From positions 36,387 through 100,386 of the forward strand of contig MENK01000030.1 of assembly GCA_001768235.1 (NCBI GenBank): DNA of 64,000 bases. Direction: 5' to 3'. Made by a program: the position numbers and the translations under genes. Origin of the DNA: Bacteroidetes bacterium GWB2_32_14. Lineage in GTDB: Bacteria > Bacteroidota > Bacteroidia > Bacteroidales > UBA12077. Every line of letters begins with the position of its first letter. The stretch's first letter is position 1. The notes under the pieces are model-generated. The model saw nothing but the letters and a program-made list of their open reading frames with translations, had not been told where the DNA came from and did no database searches. Positions 8,474 through 15,769 of the stretch are shown piece by piece.

Positions 8474-9049
8474 CTATTTCCTGAGTCTCTTGATTGAATA
8501 TACTAAACCTGCTCCCAATAACGCTCCGGCAAGTCCAAAAACAAAGTGTGATGCAATTGGAATAACAAACCCCCATTTAATAAATGATGATTCCATAATT
8601 CCGGTAAACATATAAATACCCAGCCTGCTTATTGGAATTACCATGTAAGTTAAACCACCAATTAACGTGAGTATTGCCAATCGGTTCGATGGGTTTCTGA
8701 AAACAAAATATAAGCTGTCTAAAACAATACCCATGAGTAAATAGGTTACAGGCAAAAAAGGGTCTTTAATACCTATAAATGGAACAAACATAATGCTTGA
8801 TGCTCCAACCATTGCAATAACAGAAGCAAAAGGAATTTTTGAAACTCTGCGGCCTATGATTAAAATTGCCATAAACTCCAAACCATGACGCCCGGGAATA
8901 TTTAAAGGAATTCTAAGATACGATCGGAGCATTACAGCGCTAATACCCAGAAGCAATAAAAATAAAATTTCAAGTACTGTTGAAAGTGTATTAGTTTGAA
9001 ATGTTTTTGATAAACTCTTTTGATACATGCTGCCATTCATGGTTTTCAT
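8474..9049 (-). CDS. Multi-pass membrane protein resembling ECF-type S components
   Basis: At 191 residues with about five or six hydrophobic helices and no soluble domain, it has the size and shape of an ECF transporter substrate-binding (S) component. RIPLNIPGRHGLEFMA in the first loop is the most distinctive segment. No ECF ATPase or T component is in the window. The frame overlaps the upstream TiaS-like gene by 59 bp; methionines at residues 4 and 8 would shorten the overlap, and I cannot decide the start. Its place between the TiaS-like gene and the lipoprotein/TonB pair suggests it is the inner-membrane part of an uptake route. The S-component assignment is tentative. Confidence 0.6.
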   Translation of the reverse strand: MKTMNGSMYQKSLSKTFQTNTLSTVLEILFLLLLGISAVMLRSYLRIPLNIPGRHGLEFMAILIIGRRVSKIPFASVIAMVGASSIMFVPFIGIKDPFLPVTYLLMGIVLDSLYFVFRNPSNRLAILTLIGGLTYMVIPISRLGIYMFTGIMESSFIKWGFVIPIASHFVFGLAGALLGAGLVYSIKRLRK

Positions 9050-9731
9050 TATTTTTAGATTTTTCTACAATTACAGTTATTTCTTTATTTTGGATAACCG
9101 GACGTAACCAGTTTCCGACATCTATTCGTTCGTTATCATTAATTAATTTGCCATCAACAGACTTAATGACCTGAATATGGCTAATCTTTTTAAGTTCTGA
9201 GCCTGAAAATATTCCGCTAATTTCGCGTAATTCTTTTCCTTTTACCCAGATATTTCTTCCGTCGTTTCCTGCTTTTCGTAATCCGACAGCAGCAAGGGAA
9301 CCAATAACACCAATTTTTGTCCCAGTATATCCTTCTAAGAAAATACCGGTTTCTTCAGCTAGCTTATGAGCATTTTTTTTGTAAAGAATTTCTTTTTTTG
9401 CCCGATTGCCCCAATCAATGATATGGTCATTAATTAAATCTTCTCTTGCAATGCAAAGTCCGGCATCAGAACCTTCTGCAGCTTCACGAATCAAATATTC
9501 AGAGCATAGTTTTTGTAAAGCATCGTATTTATCGGAATTTACAATTAAGCACGCCGAGCTGTTATGGGATGTATAAGGGATTTTCTCGTGTACATACAAT
9601 TGATGCCGTGATATGGATTCAACATCACCGAGACCCTGCTCAACAATAAGTTTCCCCATCTCACGTGCTCTAAAACCTGTACCTCTGGAGTCTAAATTAT
9701 CGGTATCATCAATTCCCACGAGAAATCTCAT
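8991..9731 (-). CDS. TiaS/DUF1743-like protein with N-terminal GIDDTD motif
   Basis: The 246-residue soluble protein begins with FLVGIDDTDNLDSRGTG (GIDDTD at residues 6-11). This matches the start of archaeal TiaS, which uses ATP to modify C34 of tRNA-Ile2 with agmatine. A second conserved stretch is YTSHNSSACL, and GTKIGVIGSLAAVGLRK follows near residue 140. The zinc ribbon and OB domain of archaeal TiaS are absent. Bacteria normally use TilS for that tRNA, so tRNA modification is not expected. It lies 8 bp after the ModE-like gene and overlaps the membrane-protein gene, which points to a different, possibly metal-related ATP-dependent role. Family resemblance is moderate and function unknown. 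Confidence 0.65.
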   Translation of the reverse strand: MRFLVGIDDTDNLDSRGTGFRAREMGKLIVEQGLGDVESISRHQLYVHEKIPYTSHNSSACLIVNSDKYDALQKLCSEYLIREAAEGSDAGLCIAREDLINDHIIDWGNRAKKEILYKKNAHKLAEETGIFLEGYTGTKIGVIGSLAAVGLRKAGNDGRNIWVKGKELREISGIFSGSELKKISHIQVIKSVDGKLINDNERIDVGNWLRPVIQNKEITVIVEKSKNNENHEWQHVSKEFIKNISN

Positions 9732-9739
9732 ATACTTGT

Positions 9740-10117
9740 TTATGTATTCAATTTGTTAAAAAATCTTTTTGTTATTAAGTGAATAGCATCATCAAATTCG
9801 GTTAACAATTCTTTATATGCTTCGATTAATTTTTTGCCTTCAGGCGTAAGAACAGAATTTCCGCCGTGTGCTCCACCTCTATGTTTTTCAACAAGCAAGA
9901 AACCTAATTTTTCTTCAGCTTCTTTCACGTTTCCCCATGCTTTTCGATAACTTATTCCCATTTTATCGGCAGCGGCACTCAACGAACCATACTTGTCGAT
10001 CATTTCAAGTAATTCGAATTTGCCATCACCTAAAATTCCATGACCCTTTGTATTCTCAAGCCATACCTTGAATTTCAGGAAAATATCATAATATTTTGAA
10101 CCTTTTGAGCCTGCCAT
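9740..10117 (-). CDS. ModE-like winged-helix transcriptional regulator without molybdate-binding domain
   Basis: The 125-residue protein matches the N-terminal DNA-binding domain of ModE: KFELLEMIDKYGSLSAAADKMGISYRKAWGNVKEAEEKLG is the helix-turn-helix (about 32-72), followed by a wing with HRGGAHGGNSVLTPEGKKLIEAY. Full ModE carries two C-terminal mop (TOBE) domains that bind molybdate; this one stops before them, so direct sensing is unlikely through that route. It is the first gene of the cluster and 8 bp ahead of the TiaS-like gene, so it probably regulates its own operon. The link to molybdenum rests on the ModE resemblance plus the Moco genes downstream. Confidence 0.88.
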   Translation of the reverse strand: MAGSKGSKYYDIFLKFKVWLENTKGHGILGDGKFELLEMIDKYGSLSAAADKMGISYRKAWGNVKEAEEKLGFLLVEKHRGGAHGGNSVLTPEGKKLIEAYKELLTEFDDAIHLITKRFFNKLNT

Positions 10118-10163
10118 AAGATTTTGCTTTAATCAACATGAGAAACAAAACATATCGCAAAGT

Positions 10164-10199
10164 AAAAAAATACCATGTAGTTAAAAAAACTTCATGGCA
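10164..10199 (-). terminator. Rho-independent terminator after ppnP
   Basis: TACCATGTAGTT (10171-10182) pairs imperfectly with AACTTCATGGCA (10188-10199), 10 of 12 positions. On the minus strand the hairpin is followed by a run of T (A run at 10164-10170 on the plus strand). It would separate ppnP from the ModE-like operon. Confidence 0.6.
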
Positions 10200-10228
10200 T
10201 TATTTTTATTAATTTACAGAAAATCTAA

Positions 10229-10510
10229 CTATTTGTAAAGACAACGGTATGAAGTATCGCCATCAACTTTTACTTTGAATTTAACATCTTTAGCAACTAC
10301 AAAGGTTTCAAATTCTTTATACGTTTTCCATTCGGTTTCGCCTGGTTGTTGTATAATCATTTTACCAGATGTAACAGTCATGTATTCTACTGTTGATGTT
10401 CCGAATATATATTCACCTTTTGCCATTACACCAACTGTTGCCGGACCTTCGGCTGTTTCGAAAGCAATTGATTTTACTTTTCCGTCGAAATATTCGTTTG
10501 TTTTAAACAT
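10229..10510 (-). CDS. ppnP: Pyrimidine/purine nucleoside phosphorylase PpnP
   Basis: The 93-residue protein is a small cupin of the former DUF1255/YaiE family, whose Escherichia coli member phosphorolyses a broad set of nucleosides. Length matches the family. Characteristic segments are NEYFDGKVKSIAFET at the N-terminus, ATVGVMAKGEYIFGT, YMTVTSGKM, PGETEWKTYKEFETFVV and the terminal YRCLY. It is a single-gene unit with its own terminator, divergent from pruA across a 138-bp shared control region. A TAnnTTTG box on the minus strand (10538-10545) is its likely -7 element. Confidence 0.93.
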   Translation of the reverse strand: MFKTNEYFDGKVKSIAFETAEGPATVGVMAKGEYIFGTSTVEYMTVTSGKMIIQQPGETEWKTYKEFETFVVAKDVKFKVKVDGDTSYRCLYK

Positions 10511-10578
10511 AGCTCAAATTTTTTTGTTAATAGGTTACAAAAATAAAGATTTATAATCTTTTTTAAATGATAAAAATC

Positions 10579-10617
10579 TTGTTTTTAAATTAAGCGATAT
10601 GCATATATTTGCATATC
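10579..10617 (+). promoter_or_regulatory. pruA promoter with overlapping 22-bp operator-like dyad
   Basis: TTG (10579-10581) and TATATTTG (10604-10611), 22 bp apart, fit a Bacteroidota promoter. Exactly over the -7 element lies a perfect inverted repeat: GATATGCA (10596-10603), 6-bp centre, TGCATATC (10610-10617). A dimeric regulator bound there would block RNA polymerase. The likely target gene starts 32 bp downstream. Confidence 0.6.
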
Positions 10618-10648
10618 GAAAAATAAAATTTATTTAAACAATTTATTT

Positions 10649-12277
10649 ATGCAACAAAGTTTATATTTTGCCCCACCGGCAAAGAACGAACCGGTAAAAA
10701 CCTATATAAAAGGTTCACCCGAGAGGGAACAAATAATGAAAGCCATTGAATGGGCACGATCACATGTAGTTGATATTCCGATGATAATTGACGGGAAAGA
10801 AGTACGAACTGATAAAAAAATAGAGATTCATCCGCCACACGATCATCAGCATTTATTGGGCTATTATTACAGGGGCGACGAAAGTCATGTGAAAGACGCC
10901 ATTGATGCTGCTTTAAGAGCACGTGAAAAATGGAGTACTATGTCATGGAAACAACGTGCATCTATATTTTTAAGAGCAGCAGGAATGATTGCCGGGCCTT
11001 ATCGTGCCCGTATTAATGCGGCTACTATGCTTGGCCAGTCGAAATCAGTACATCAGGCTGAGATTGATTCTGCATGCGAATTTGCTGATTTTCTAAGGTT
11101 TAATGTTCAGTATATGACTGAGATATACAATCAGCAACCCAATTCAAGCGAGCTGGTTTGGAACCGCTTGGAACAAAGACCCCTTGAAGGGTTTGTGTTT
11201 GCATTAACACCCTTTAACTTTACTGCTATTGCGGGCAACTTGCCTTCAGCACCTGCAATGATGGGTAATACAGTAGTATGGAAACCATCAAATACACAAA
11301 TTTATTCGGCAAGGATAATTATGGAAATATTCATGGAAGCTGGCTTACCTGATGGTGTAATTAACCTGGTATATGTTTCAGGGCCGGTAGCAGGAAATGT
11401 GATTTTCTCTCATCCCGATTTTGCAGGAATTCATTTTACAGGTTCAACATCGGTATTTCAAAATATATGGAAAGAGATTGGGAATAATATTTCAAAATAC
11501 AAATCATACCCACGCATTGTTGGTGAAACAGGTGGTAAAAACTTTGTGATGGTACATGAATCAGCAAATGCAGCACAGGTTGCTACGGCATTAACCCGAG
11601 GAGCTTTTGAATACCAGGGCCAGAAATGTTCTGCTTTATCACGTGCTTACATTCCTTCAAATTTATGGGATGAAGTACTTTGCGAAATCAAATGCGATAT
11701 GGATACTCTAAAGATGGGGCCTGTTGAAGATTTTACAAATTTCATGAATGCTGTAATCGATGAGGCATCCTTTAATAAACTTGCAGGTTTTATTGATCGT
11801 GCAAAGAAAGATAAAGATGTGGAAATTATTCATGGTGGAAACTATGATAAATCGAAAGGATATTTTATTGAACCAACGATTATTCTTACCAAAGATCCCC
11901 ATTATATAACCATGGAAGAAGAATTATTCGGGCCTGTTCTTACAATCTATTTATATGATCCAGCAAAATTTGAAGAAACACTTGACCTGATTGATACAAC
12001 ATCAATTTATGCACTGACAGGATCAGTGTTTTCTAAAGACCGTTATGTAATTGAACGGGTAATGGAACGATTAAAACACGCGGCGGGGAATTTTTATATT
12101 AACGATAAACCTACAGGAGCAGTAGTGAGCCAGCAGCCATTTGGCGGAGCACGCGGCTCAGGTACTAACGATAAGGCAGGTTCATACTTAAACCTTTTAC
12201 GATGGGTATCACCACGAACGATTAAGGAGTGTTTCTTACCTCCAACAAGTTATAAATACCCGTTTTTGGAAGAATAA
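10649..12277 (+). CDS. pruA: L-glutamate gamma-semialdehyde (delta-1-pyrroline-5-carboxylate) dehydrogenase
   Basis: This 542-residue aldehyde dehydrogenase oxidises glutamate semialdehyde to glutamate with NAD, the last step of proline and part of arginine degradation. It is a stand-alone P5CDH like those of mitochondria and Bacteroidota, not a PutA fusion. Visible features are the N-terminal extension, TPFNFTAIAGNLPSAPA, the HFTGSTSVF nucleotide-binding segment, catalytic Glu in ETGGKNF and catalytic Cys in YQGQKCSALSRAYI, then EELFGPVLTIYLY and QQPFGGARGSGTNDKAG. The proline dehydrogenase gene is not adjacent. The overlapping dyad at its promoter suggests repression or substrate-dependent control. 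Confidence 0.96.
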   Translation: MQQSLYFAPPAKNEPVKTYIKGSPEREQIMKAIEWARSHVVDIPMIIDGKEVRTDKKIEIHPPHDHQHLLGYYYRGDESHVKDAIDAALRAREKWSTMSWKQRASIFLRAAGMIAGPYRARINAATMLGQSKSVHQAEIDSACEFADFLRFNVQYMTEIYNQQPNSSELVWNRLEQRPLEGFVFALTPFNFTAIAGNLPSAPAMMGNTVVWKPSNTQIYSARIIMEIFMEAGLPDGVINLVYVSGPVAGNVIFSHPDFAGIHFTGSTSVFQNIWKEIGNNISKYKSYPRIVGETGGKNFVMVHESANAAQVATALTRGAFEYQGQKCSALSRAYIPSNLWDEVLCEIKCDMDTLKMGPVEDFTNFMNAVIDEASFNKLAGFIDRAKKDKDVEIIHGGNYDKSKGYFIEPTIILTKDPHYITMEEELFGPVLTIYLYDPAKFEETLDLIDTTSIYALTGSVFSKDRYVIERVMERLKHAAGNFYINDKPTGAVVSQQPFGGARGSGTNDKAGSYLNLLRWVSPRTIKECFLPPTSYKYPFLEE

Positions 12278-12299
12278 TTCAACATTAAAAATTCATCAA

Positions 12300-12370
12300 G
12301 TCATTCTGAGCAATGCGAAGAATCTTTTTGCAAGGTAATGAAAATCAGATTTTTTGTTTCTTTCAGAATG
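12300..12370. repeat. REP-like repeat overlapping the upstream part of an extended frame
   Basis: TCATTCTGA (12301-12309) has an inverted partner TCAGAATG (12363-12370), and GCAATGCGAAGAATCT follows the left arm. The pattern resembles the dispersed CATTCTGAGCGAAGCGAAGAAT element common between genes in this phylum. It lies in the gap between pruA and the next dehydrogenase. An in-frame ATG inside it (12338) would append 18 repeat-derived codons to the downstream gene, so that start is rejected. Confidence 0.55.
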
Positions 12371-12391
12371 GCAATACAAAAAAATAAATTA

Positions 12392-13948
12392 ATGACTACA
12401 ATAGATTTTAATATTAAAGAATTACTGTTACGATTAGGAATTAAAGATATCAATTCGGGTGTAACCACCGGAACAAAATGGTTCGATGTTCATGGTGCTG
12501 TAACATCATCGGAATCGCCTATTGATGGTAAAGAAATTGCAAAAGTAAAGAATGCCACAATCGATGATTATGAAATGATAATTTCTAAAGCACAGGAAGC
12601 ATTTAAGATATGGAGAGAAATACCAGCGCCCAGTCGCGGAGAAATTGTTCGCCAGATTGGACTTGCTCTTCGTGATGCCAAAGAAGATTTAGCTAAACTG
12701 GTAACACTGGAGATGGGTAAAATATATACCGAGGGTCTTGGCGAAGTACAGGAAATGATTGATATATGTGATTTTGCTGTCGGTCAATCGCGTTTGCTAA
12801 ACGGATTTACAATGCATTCTGAAAGAAGAAATCACAGGATGTACGATCAGTATCATCCGATTGGTTTGGTAGGTTTGGTAACATCATTCAATTTTCCTGT
12901 TGCCGTGTGGGCATGGAACTCTATGCTTGCAGCTATTGCAGGCGATGTGGTAATCTGGAAGCCAAGTTCAAAAACACCCATCTCGGCAATTGCAACTATG
13001 AATATTATTCAGAATGTACTTAAAGCGAACAATGTTCCCGAAGGAGTTTTTAGTTTGATTATTGCAAAATCGTCTGTTTTAGGCGATAATTTTCTTGCCG
13101 ATAAACGAATACCCCTGTTTTCTGTAACAGGTTCAACTGCTGTAGGAAAACGTGTTGGTAAAATTGTTGGTGAACGATTGGGAAAAACAATTCTTGAATT
13201 AGGTGGTAACAATGCAGTAATTGTATCGGATTCGGCTGATTTGGAAATGGCTATTCCTACCATTGTTTTTGGTGCAGTAGGAACAGCAGGGCAGCGATGT
13301 ACATCAACGCGCCGTGTAATTGTTCATGAGAAAGTTTATGAACAGGTTAAAGAGCGATTGGTAAATGCCTACAAACAAATCGTGTATAAAATAGGAAATC
13401 CCTTAAATACAGAGACCCTGGTTGGGCCACTTATTGATATCCATTCGGTAAATGCATTTAAACATGCTGTTGAAACTGTTGAAAAGGAAGGTGGCAAAGT
13501 GATTTTCGGGGGTCAGGTTTTGGAAGGTGAAAAATATAAATCAGGGAATTATGTTGTACCAGCTATTGCCGAAGCTCAGAATCATTACCAGATTGTTCAG
13601 GAAGAAACTTTTGCACCCATTGTTTACCTGATTAAGTACACAACTTTTGATGAAGCAATTGAATTGAATAATGGCGTTCCACAAGGATTATCATCAGCAT
13701 TGTTTACAATGAACATGCGCGAGAGTGAACAGTTCCTGGGCGAAGTGGGTTCCGATTGTGGTATTGCAAATGTGAATAGTGGTACATCAGGAGCCGAAAT
13801 TGGTGGTGCATTTGGCGGGGAGAAAGATACAGGTGGTGGACGGGAATCCGGTTCCGACTCTTGGAAAGCGTACATGCGGCGACAAACCAACACGATTAAT
13901 TATGGTACAGAATTACCGCTGGCACAAGGAATTCGGTTTGAGTTTTAA
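12392..13948 (+). CDS. ALDH7-family aldehyde dehydrogenase (alpha-aminoadipic semialdehyde dehydrogenase type)
   Basis: Starting at MTTIDFN (12392) gives about 518 residues, close to antiquitin/ALDH7. These enzymes oxidise alpha-aminoadipic semialdehyde (piperideine-6-carboxylate) in lysine breakdown and clear other aldehydes. Motifs are TSFNFPVAVWAWNSMLAAIAGD, the VTGSTAVGKRVG nucleotide site, catalytic Glu in LELGGNNAV and catalytic Cys in GTAGQRCTSTRR, with EETFAPIVYLIKY and GGAFGGEKDTGGGRESGSDSWK near the end. An upstream in-frame ATG at 12338 lies in a repeat and is unlikely to be used. It follows pruA in the same direction; both act on amino-acid semialdehydes, and co-transcription is plausible. 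Confidence 0.93.
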   Translation: MTTIDFNIKELLLRLGIKDINSGVTTGTKWFDVHGAVTSSESPIDGKEIAKVKNATIDDYEMIISKAQEAFKIWREIPAPSRGEIVRQIGLALRDAKEDLAKLVTLEMGKIYTEGLGEVQEMIDICDFAVGQSRLLNGFTMHSERRNHRMYDQYHPIGLVGLVTSFNFPVAVWAWNSMLAAIAGDVVIWKPSSKTPISAIATMNIIQNVLKANNVPEGVFSLIIAKSSVLGDNFLADKRIPLFSVTGSTAVGKRVGKIVGERLGKTILELGGNNAVIVSDSADLEMAIPTIVFGAVGTAGQRCTSTRRVIVHEKVYEQVKERLVNAYKQIVYKIGNPLNTETLVGPLIDIHSVNAFKHAVETVEKEGGKVIFGGQVLEGEKYKSGNYVVPAIAEAQNHYQIVQEETFAPIVYLIKYTTFDEAIELNNGVPQGLSSALFTMNMRESEQFLGEVGSDCGIANVNSGTSGAEIGGAFGGEKDTGGGRESGSDSWKAYMRRQTNTINYGTELPLAQGIRFEF

Positions 13949-13974
13949 TTTTTTTTAGTCTTTAAATTTTAGTT

Positions 13975-14014
13975 AAAAGACTTGTAAGGATTTTAATCCT
14001 TCAAGTCTTTTTTA
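13975..14014 (+). terminator. Rho-independent terminator after the ALDH7 gene
   Basis: AAAAGACTTGTAAGGAT (13975-13991) pairs with ATCCTTCAAGTCTTTT (13996-14011) with one bulged T, then continues into T. This ends the pruA-ALDH7 transcription unit. Confidence 0.8.
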
Positions 14015-14066
14015 ATTTATACAAATGAATTAAATTGTTTATTTAAATTTGAAGTAAATACATAAA

Positions 14067-14492
14067 ATGAATAGCAGCAGCAATATAAATTCTTCGTTAA
14101 TTGCCCCTTGCGGAATGAATTGCGCTATATGTTCAGGCTTTTTAAGAGAAAAAAACAAATGTCCTGGATGCAATTCTGAATCAATTCATAAACCAAAATA
14201 TTGTATAAGTTGCAAAATAAAAAATTGTGACTTACTCAGGGATACTAATTCTAAATTTTGTTACGACTGCAAGAAAATTCCCTGTGCTCGATTAAAGCAA
14301 CTCGATAAACGATACAGAACTAAATATGCAATGAGCATGATTGAAAACCTGAACTTTATTAAAGAATCAGGGACAGACAAATTTATTGAAAGCGAAATAA
14401 AACGTTGGACATGTACTATTTGTGGAGAAACAATCTGTGTACACAGAGGATATTGCCTTACATGCAAACCAAGTAAAAAAAGAAGTAACTAG
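14067..14492 (+). CDS. DUF3795 cysteine-rich protein
   Basis: The 141-residue protein starts with the DUF3795 hallmark IAPCGMNCAICSGF and continues with a series of CxxC or CxxxxC pairs (KCPGC, YCISC, FCYDC, CTIC, YCLTC), enough for two or three zinc or iron-sulfur sites. There is no signal peptide. The biochemical role of DUF3795 is unknown to me; zinc-ribbon-like structure is inferred from cysteine spacing. The basic tail (SKKRSN) is notable. It is a single gene between the terminator at 14014 and the convergent lipoprotein gene, 26 bp away. Confidence 0.8.
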   Translation: MNSSSNINSSLIAPCGMNCAICSGFLREKNKCPGCNSESIHKPKYCISCKIKNCDLLRDTNSKFCYDCKKIPCARLKQLDKRYRTKYAMSMIENLNFIKESGTDKFIESEIKRWTCTICGETICVHRGYCLTCKPSKKRSN

Positions 14493-14518
14493 AATCTCTT
14501 TTGCATTAATATTTAAAA

Positions 14519-15241
14519 TCAATTAATAAATCCGAAGTTTATAATAATATTTATTTCTTTTGGTATTTCATTGTTGTTTGTTTCGGAACTACAAATTTGA
14601 ACTATCAAGGTTTCATTTGTATAAGTGCTGCAAACTTCAGAAACATTTAGTTCGTCGAGTGTAAATCCTTGTTCAGTAAGTACATTTGATATTTTATTGA
14701 CAACATCAGATGCATTAACAAATTCCCCGGCTAATATAACGTTAGTTTCAATTTTAATACCAGCAATTGTAAGGGTTTCGTATTTATCATCAAAAGTCCT
14801 TGAATTATATGTAAAATCAACAGGGATCTGGTCTCCAAAGTCAAGTTCAGGGAATACCTTTAGAAGTTCTTCCAATTCTGTAAATAGCTCGTCTGTATGG
14901 TTTGTTTTTTCAGTGTAATATTTTAATTTTATGGTTCCATTATTCAGAAAAATACTGTCATTTTTGAGTTCAATAAGAAATATACATGAAACTCCACCCG
15001 GATAAAACAAAGTAAGTAAGCTGTCTTTCAATTGATATTCGCCGGTTTGAAATATCTTTTGATTCTTGTAATTATAAAACTCAAAACCTGCTTTTGACTC
15101 GCTAAATACGTAAAATTCAGCATCACACCCAGAAACGCATTCCCACTGGCCAATTATTGAATTTTCAGTAAGTTGATTCTTGTTTTGACTACAAGAGATA
15201 ATTAAAATTGAAAGGGTACAGATTTTAAATATAGTTTTCAT
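14519..15241 (-). CDS. Uncharacterised lipoprotein
   Basis: The 240-residue protein has a short type II signal with lipobox LIISCSQNK (Cys near residue 17). After it comes a lipocalin-like beta segment: IIGQWECVSGCDAEFYVF and GEYQLKDSLLTLFYPGG, a pattern common in Bacteroidota copper-resistance/NlpE-like or lipocalin-type lipoproteins. The C-terminal half (about 115-240) has a different alpha/beta character. No family assignment is secure. It is a monocistronic gene convergent with the DUF3795 gene. Confidence 0.65.
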   Translation of the reverse strand: MKTIFKICTLSILIISCSQNKNQLTENSIIGQWECVSGCDAEFYVFSESKAGFEFYNYKNQKIFQTGEYQLKDSLLTLFYPGGVSCIFLIELKNDSIFLNNGTIKLKYYTEKTNHTDELFTELEELLKVFPELDFGDQIPVDFTYNSRTFDDKYETLTIAGIKIETNVILAGEFVNASDVVNKISNVLTEQGFTLDELNVSEVCSTYTNETLIVQICSSETNNNEIPKEINIIINFGFIN

Positions 15242-15341
15242 TTTAATCAGGGCTAAATAATATCAAAATTTAACTTGTATGGGTTTAAAATATAAAATTA
15301 CATCTATTTTAAGTTATTTTAAAATTAGCAGGAATGAAAAT

Positions 15342-15364
15342 AGCCGGTATTATTAATACCGGCT
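15342..15364 (-). terminator. Hairpin after the small secreted Cys protein
   Basis: AGCCGGTATT (15342-15351) and AATACCGGCT (15355-15364) form a perfect 10-bp stem with a 3-nt loop. On the minus strand it is followed by ATTTTCATT, a weak T tract, so termination is likely but not certain. Confidence 0.5.
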
Positions 15365-15408
15365 CTAACCTAATTACCCAAGAAAATTACCTAATCAAAA
15401 AGAGCAAT

Positions 15409-15630
15409 TTATTTTTTTTCTACTTTAGTTTCTTCAGTAGTTTTGGGTTCTTCTTTAGCTTTTTTATCACATGCTGTAGAACAATCTTTAGATTTTTCTT
15501 TAGAGCAGCAACCTTCTGTTTTAGCCTTAGTTTCTGTAGCTTTTTTCTCAGGTTCTTGTGCATTTACTACTGATAATGTAATAAATGTAAAAAATACTAT
15601 GGCTGATAATAATGCATAAATTCTTTTCAT
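15409..15630 (-). CDS. Small secreted Lys/Glu-rich protein with four cysteines
   Basis: The 73-residue product has a clear signal peptide (MKRIYALLSAIVFFTFITLSVVNA, cleaved before QEPEKK) and a mature part of about 49 residues. The mature part is rich in Lys, Glu and Thr, with cysteines in GCCSKEKSKDCSTACDKK. No family is recognised. The C-C-x7-C-x3-C arrangement could bind a metal or form two disulfides in the periplasm. It is divergent from the RprX-like kinase gene across 139 bp, so it may be a target of that system; this is inference. The low-complexity composition leaves some doubt. Confidence 0.6.
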   Translation of the reverse strand: MKRIYALLSAIVFFTFITLSVVNAQEPEKKATETKAKTEGCCSKEKSKDCSTACDKKAKEEPKTTEETKVEKK

Positions 15631-15731
15631 AATTTTATTTTTTTAGTTTTTAACTTACAGAACAAATATAAGCAGAGATATCCTGGTAATTAGTTATCCT
15701 GATGTTAATTCGTGTTAAGGCGATGTTAAAA

Positions 15732-15764
15732 TTTGTGCAACTCGCATTTTTCTGGTTACATTTG
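15732..15764 (+). promoter_or_regulatory. Promoter of the RprXY-like operon, predicted near-leaderless
   Basis: TTTG (15732-15735), 21 bp, TACATTTG (15757-15764) is a near-perfect Bacteroides promoter. A start about 5-6 nt later coincides with the ATG at 15770, so the mRNA would have almost no 5' leader. Confidence 0.6.
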
Positions 15765-15769
15765 TAGAG

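Noticed and set aside
10647-10922. Minus-strand frame overlapping the start of pruA
   Set aside because: The opposite frame is a full-length dehydrogenase; this one has no recognisable content.
12338-12391. Eighteen-codon N-terminal extension of the ALDH7 gene
   Set aside because: It lies inside an intergenic repeat and does not look like ALDH7 sequence.
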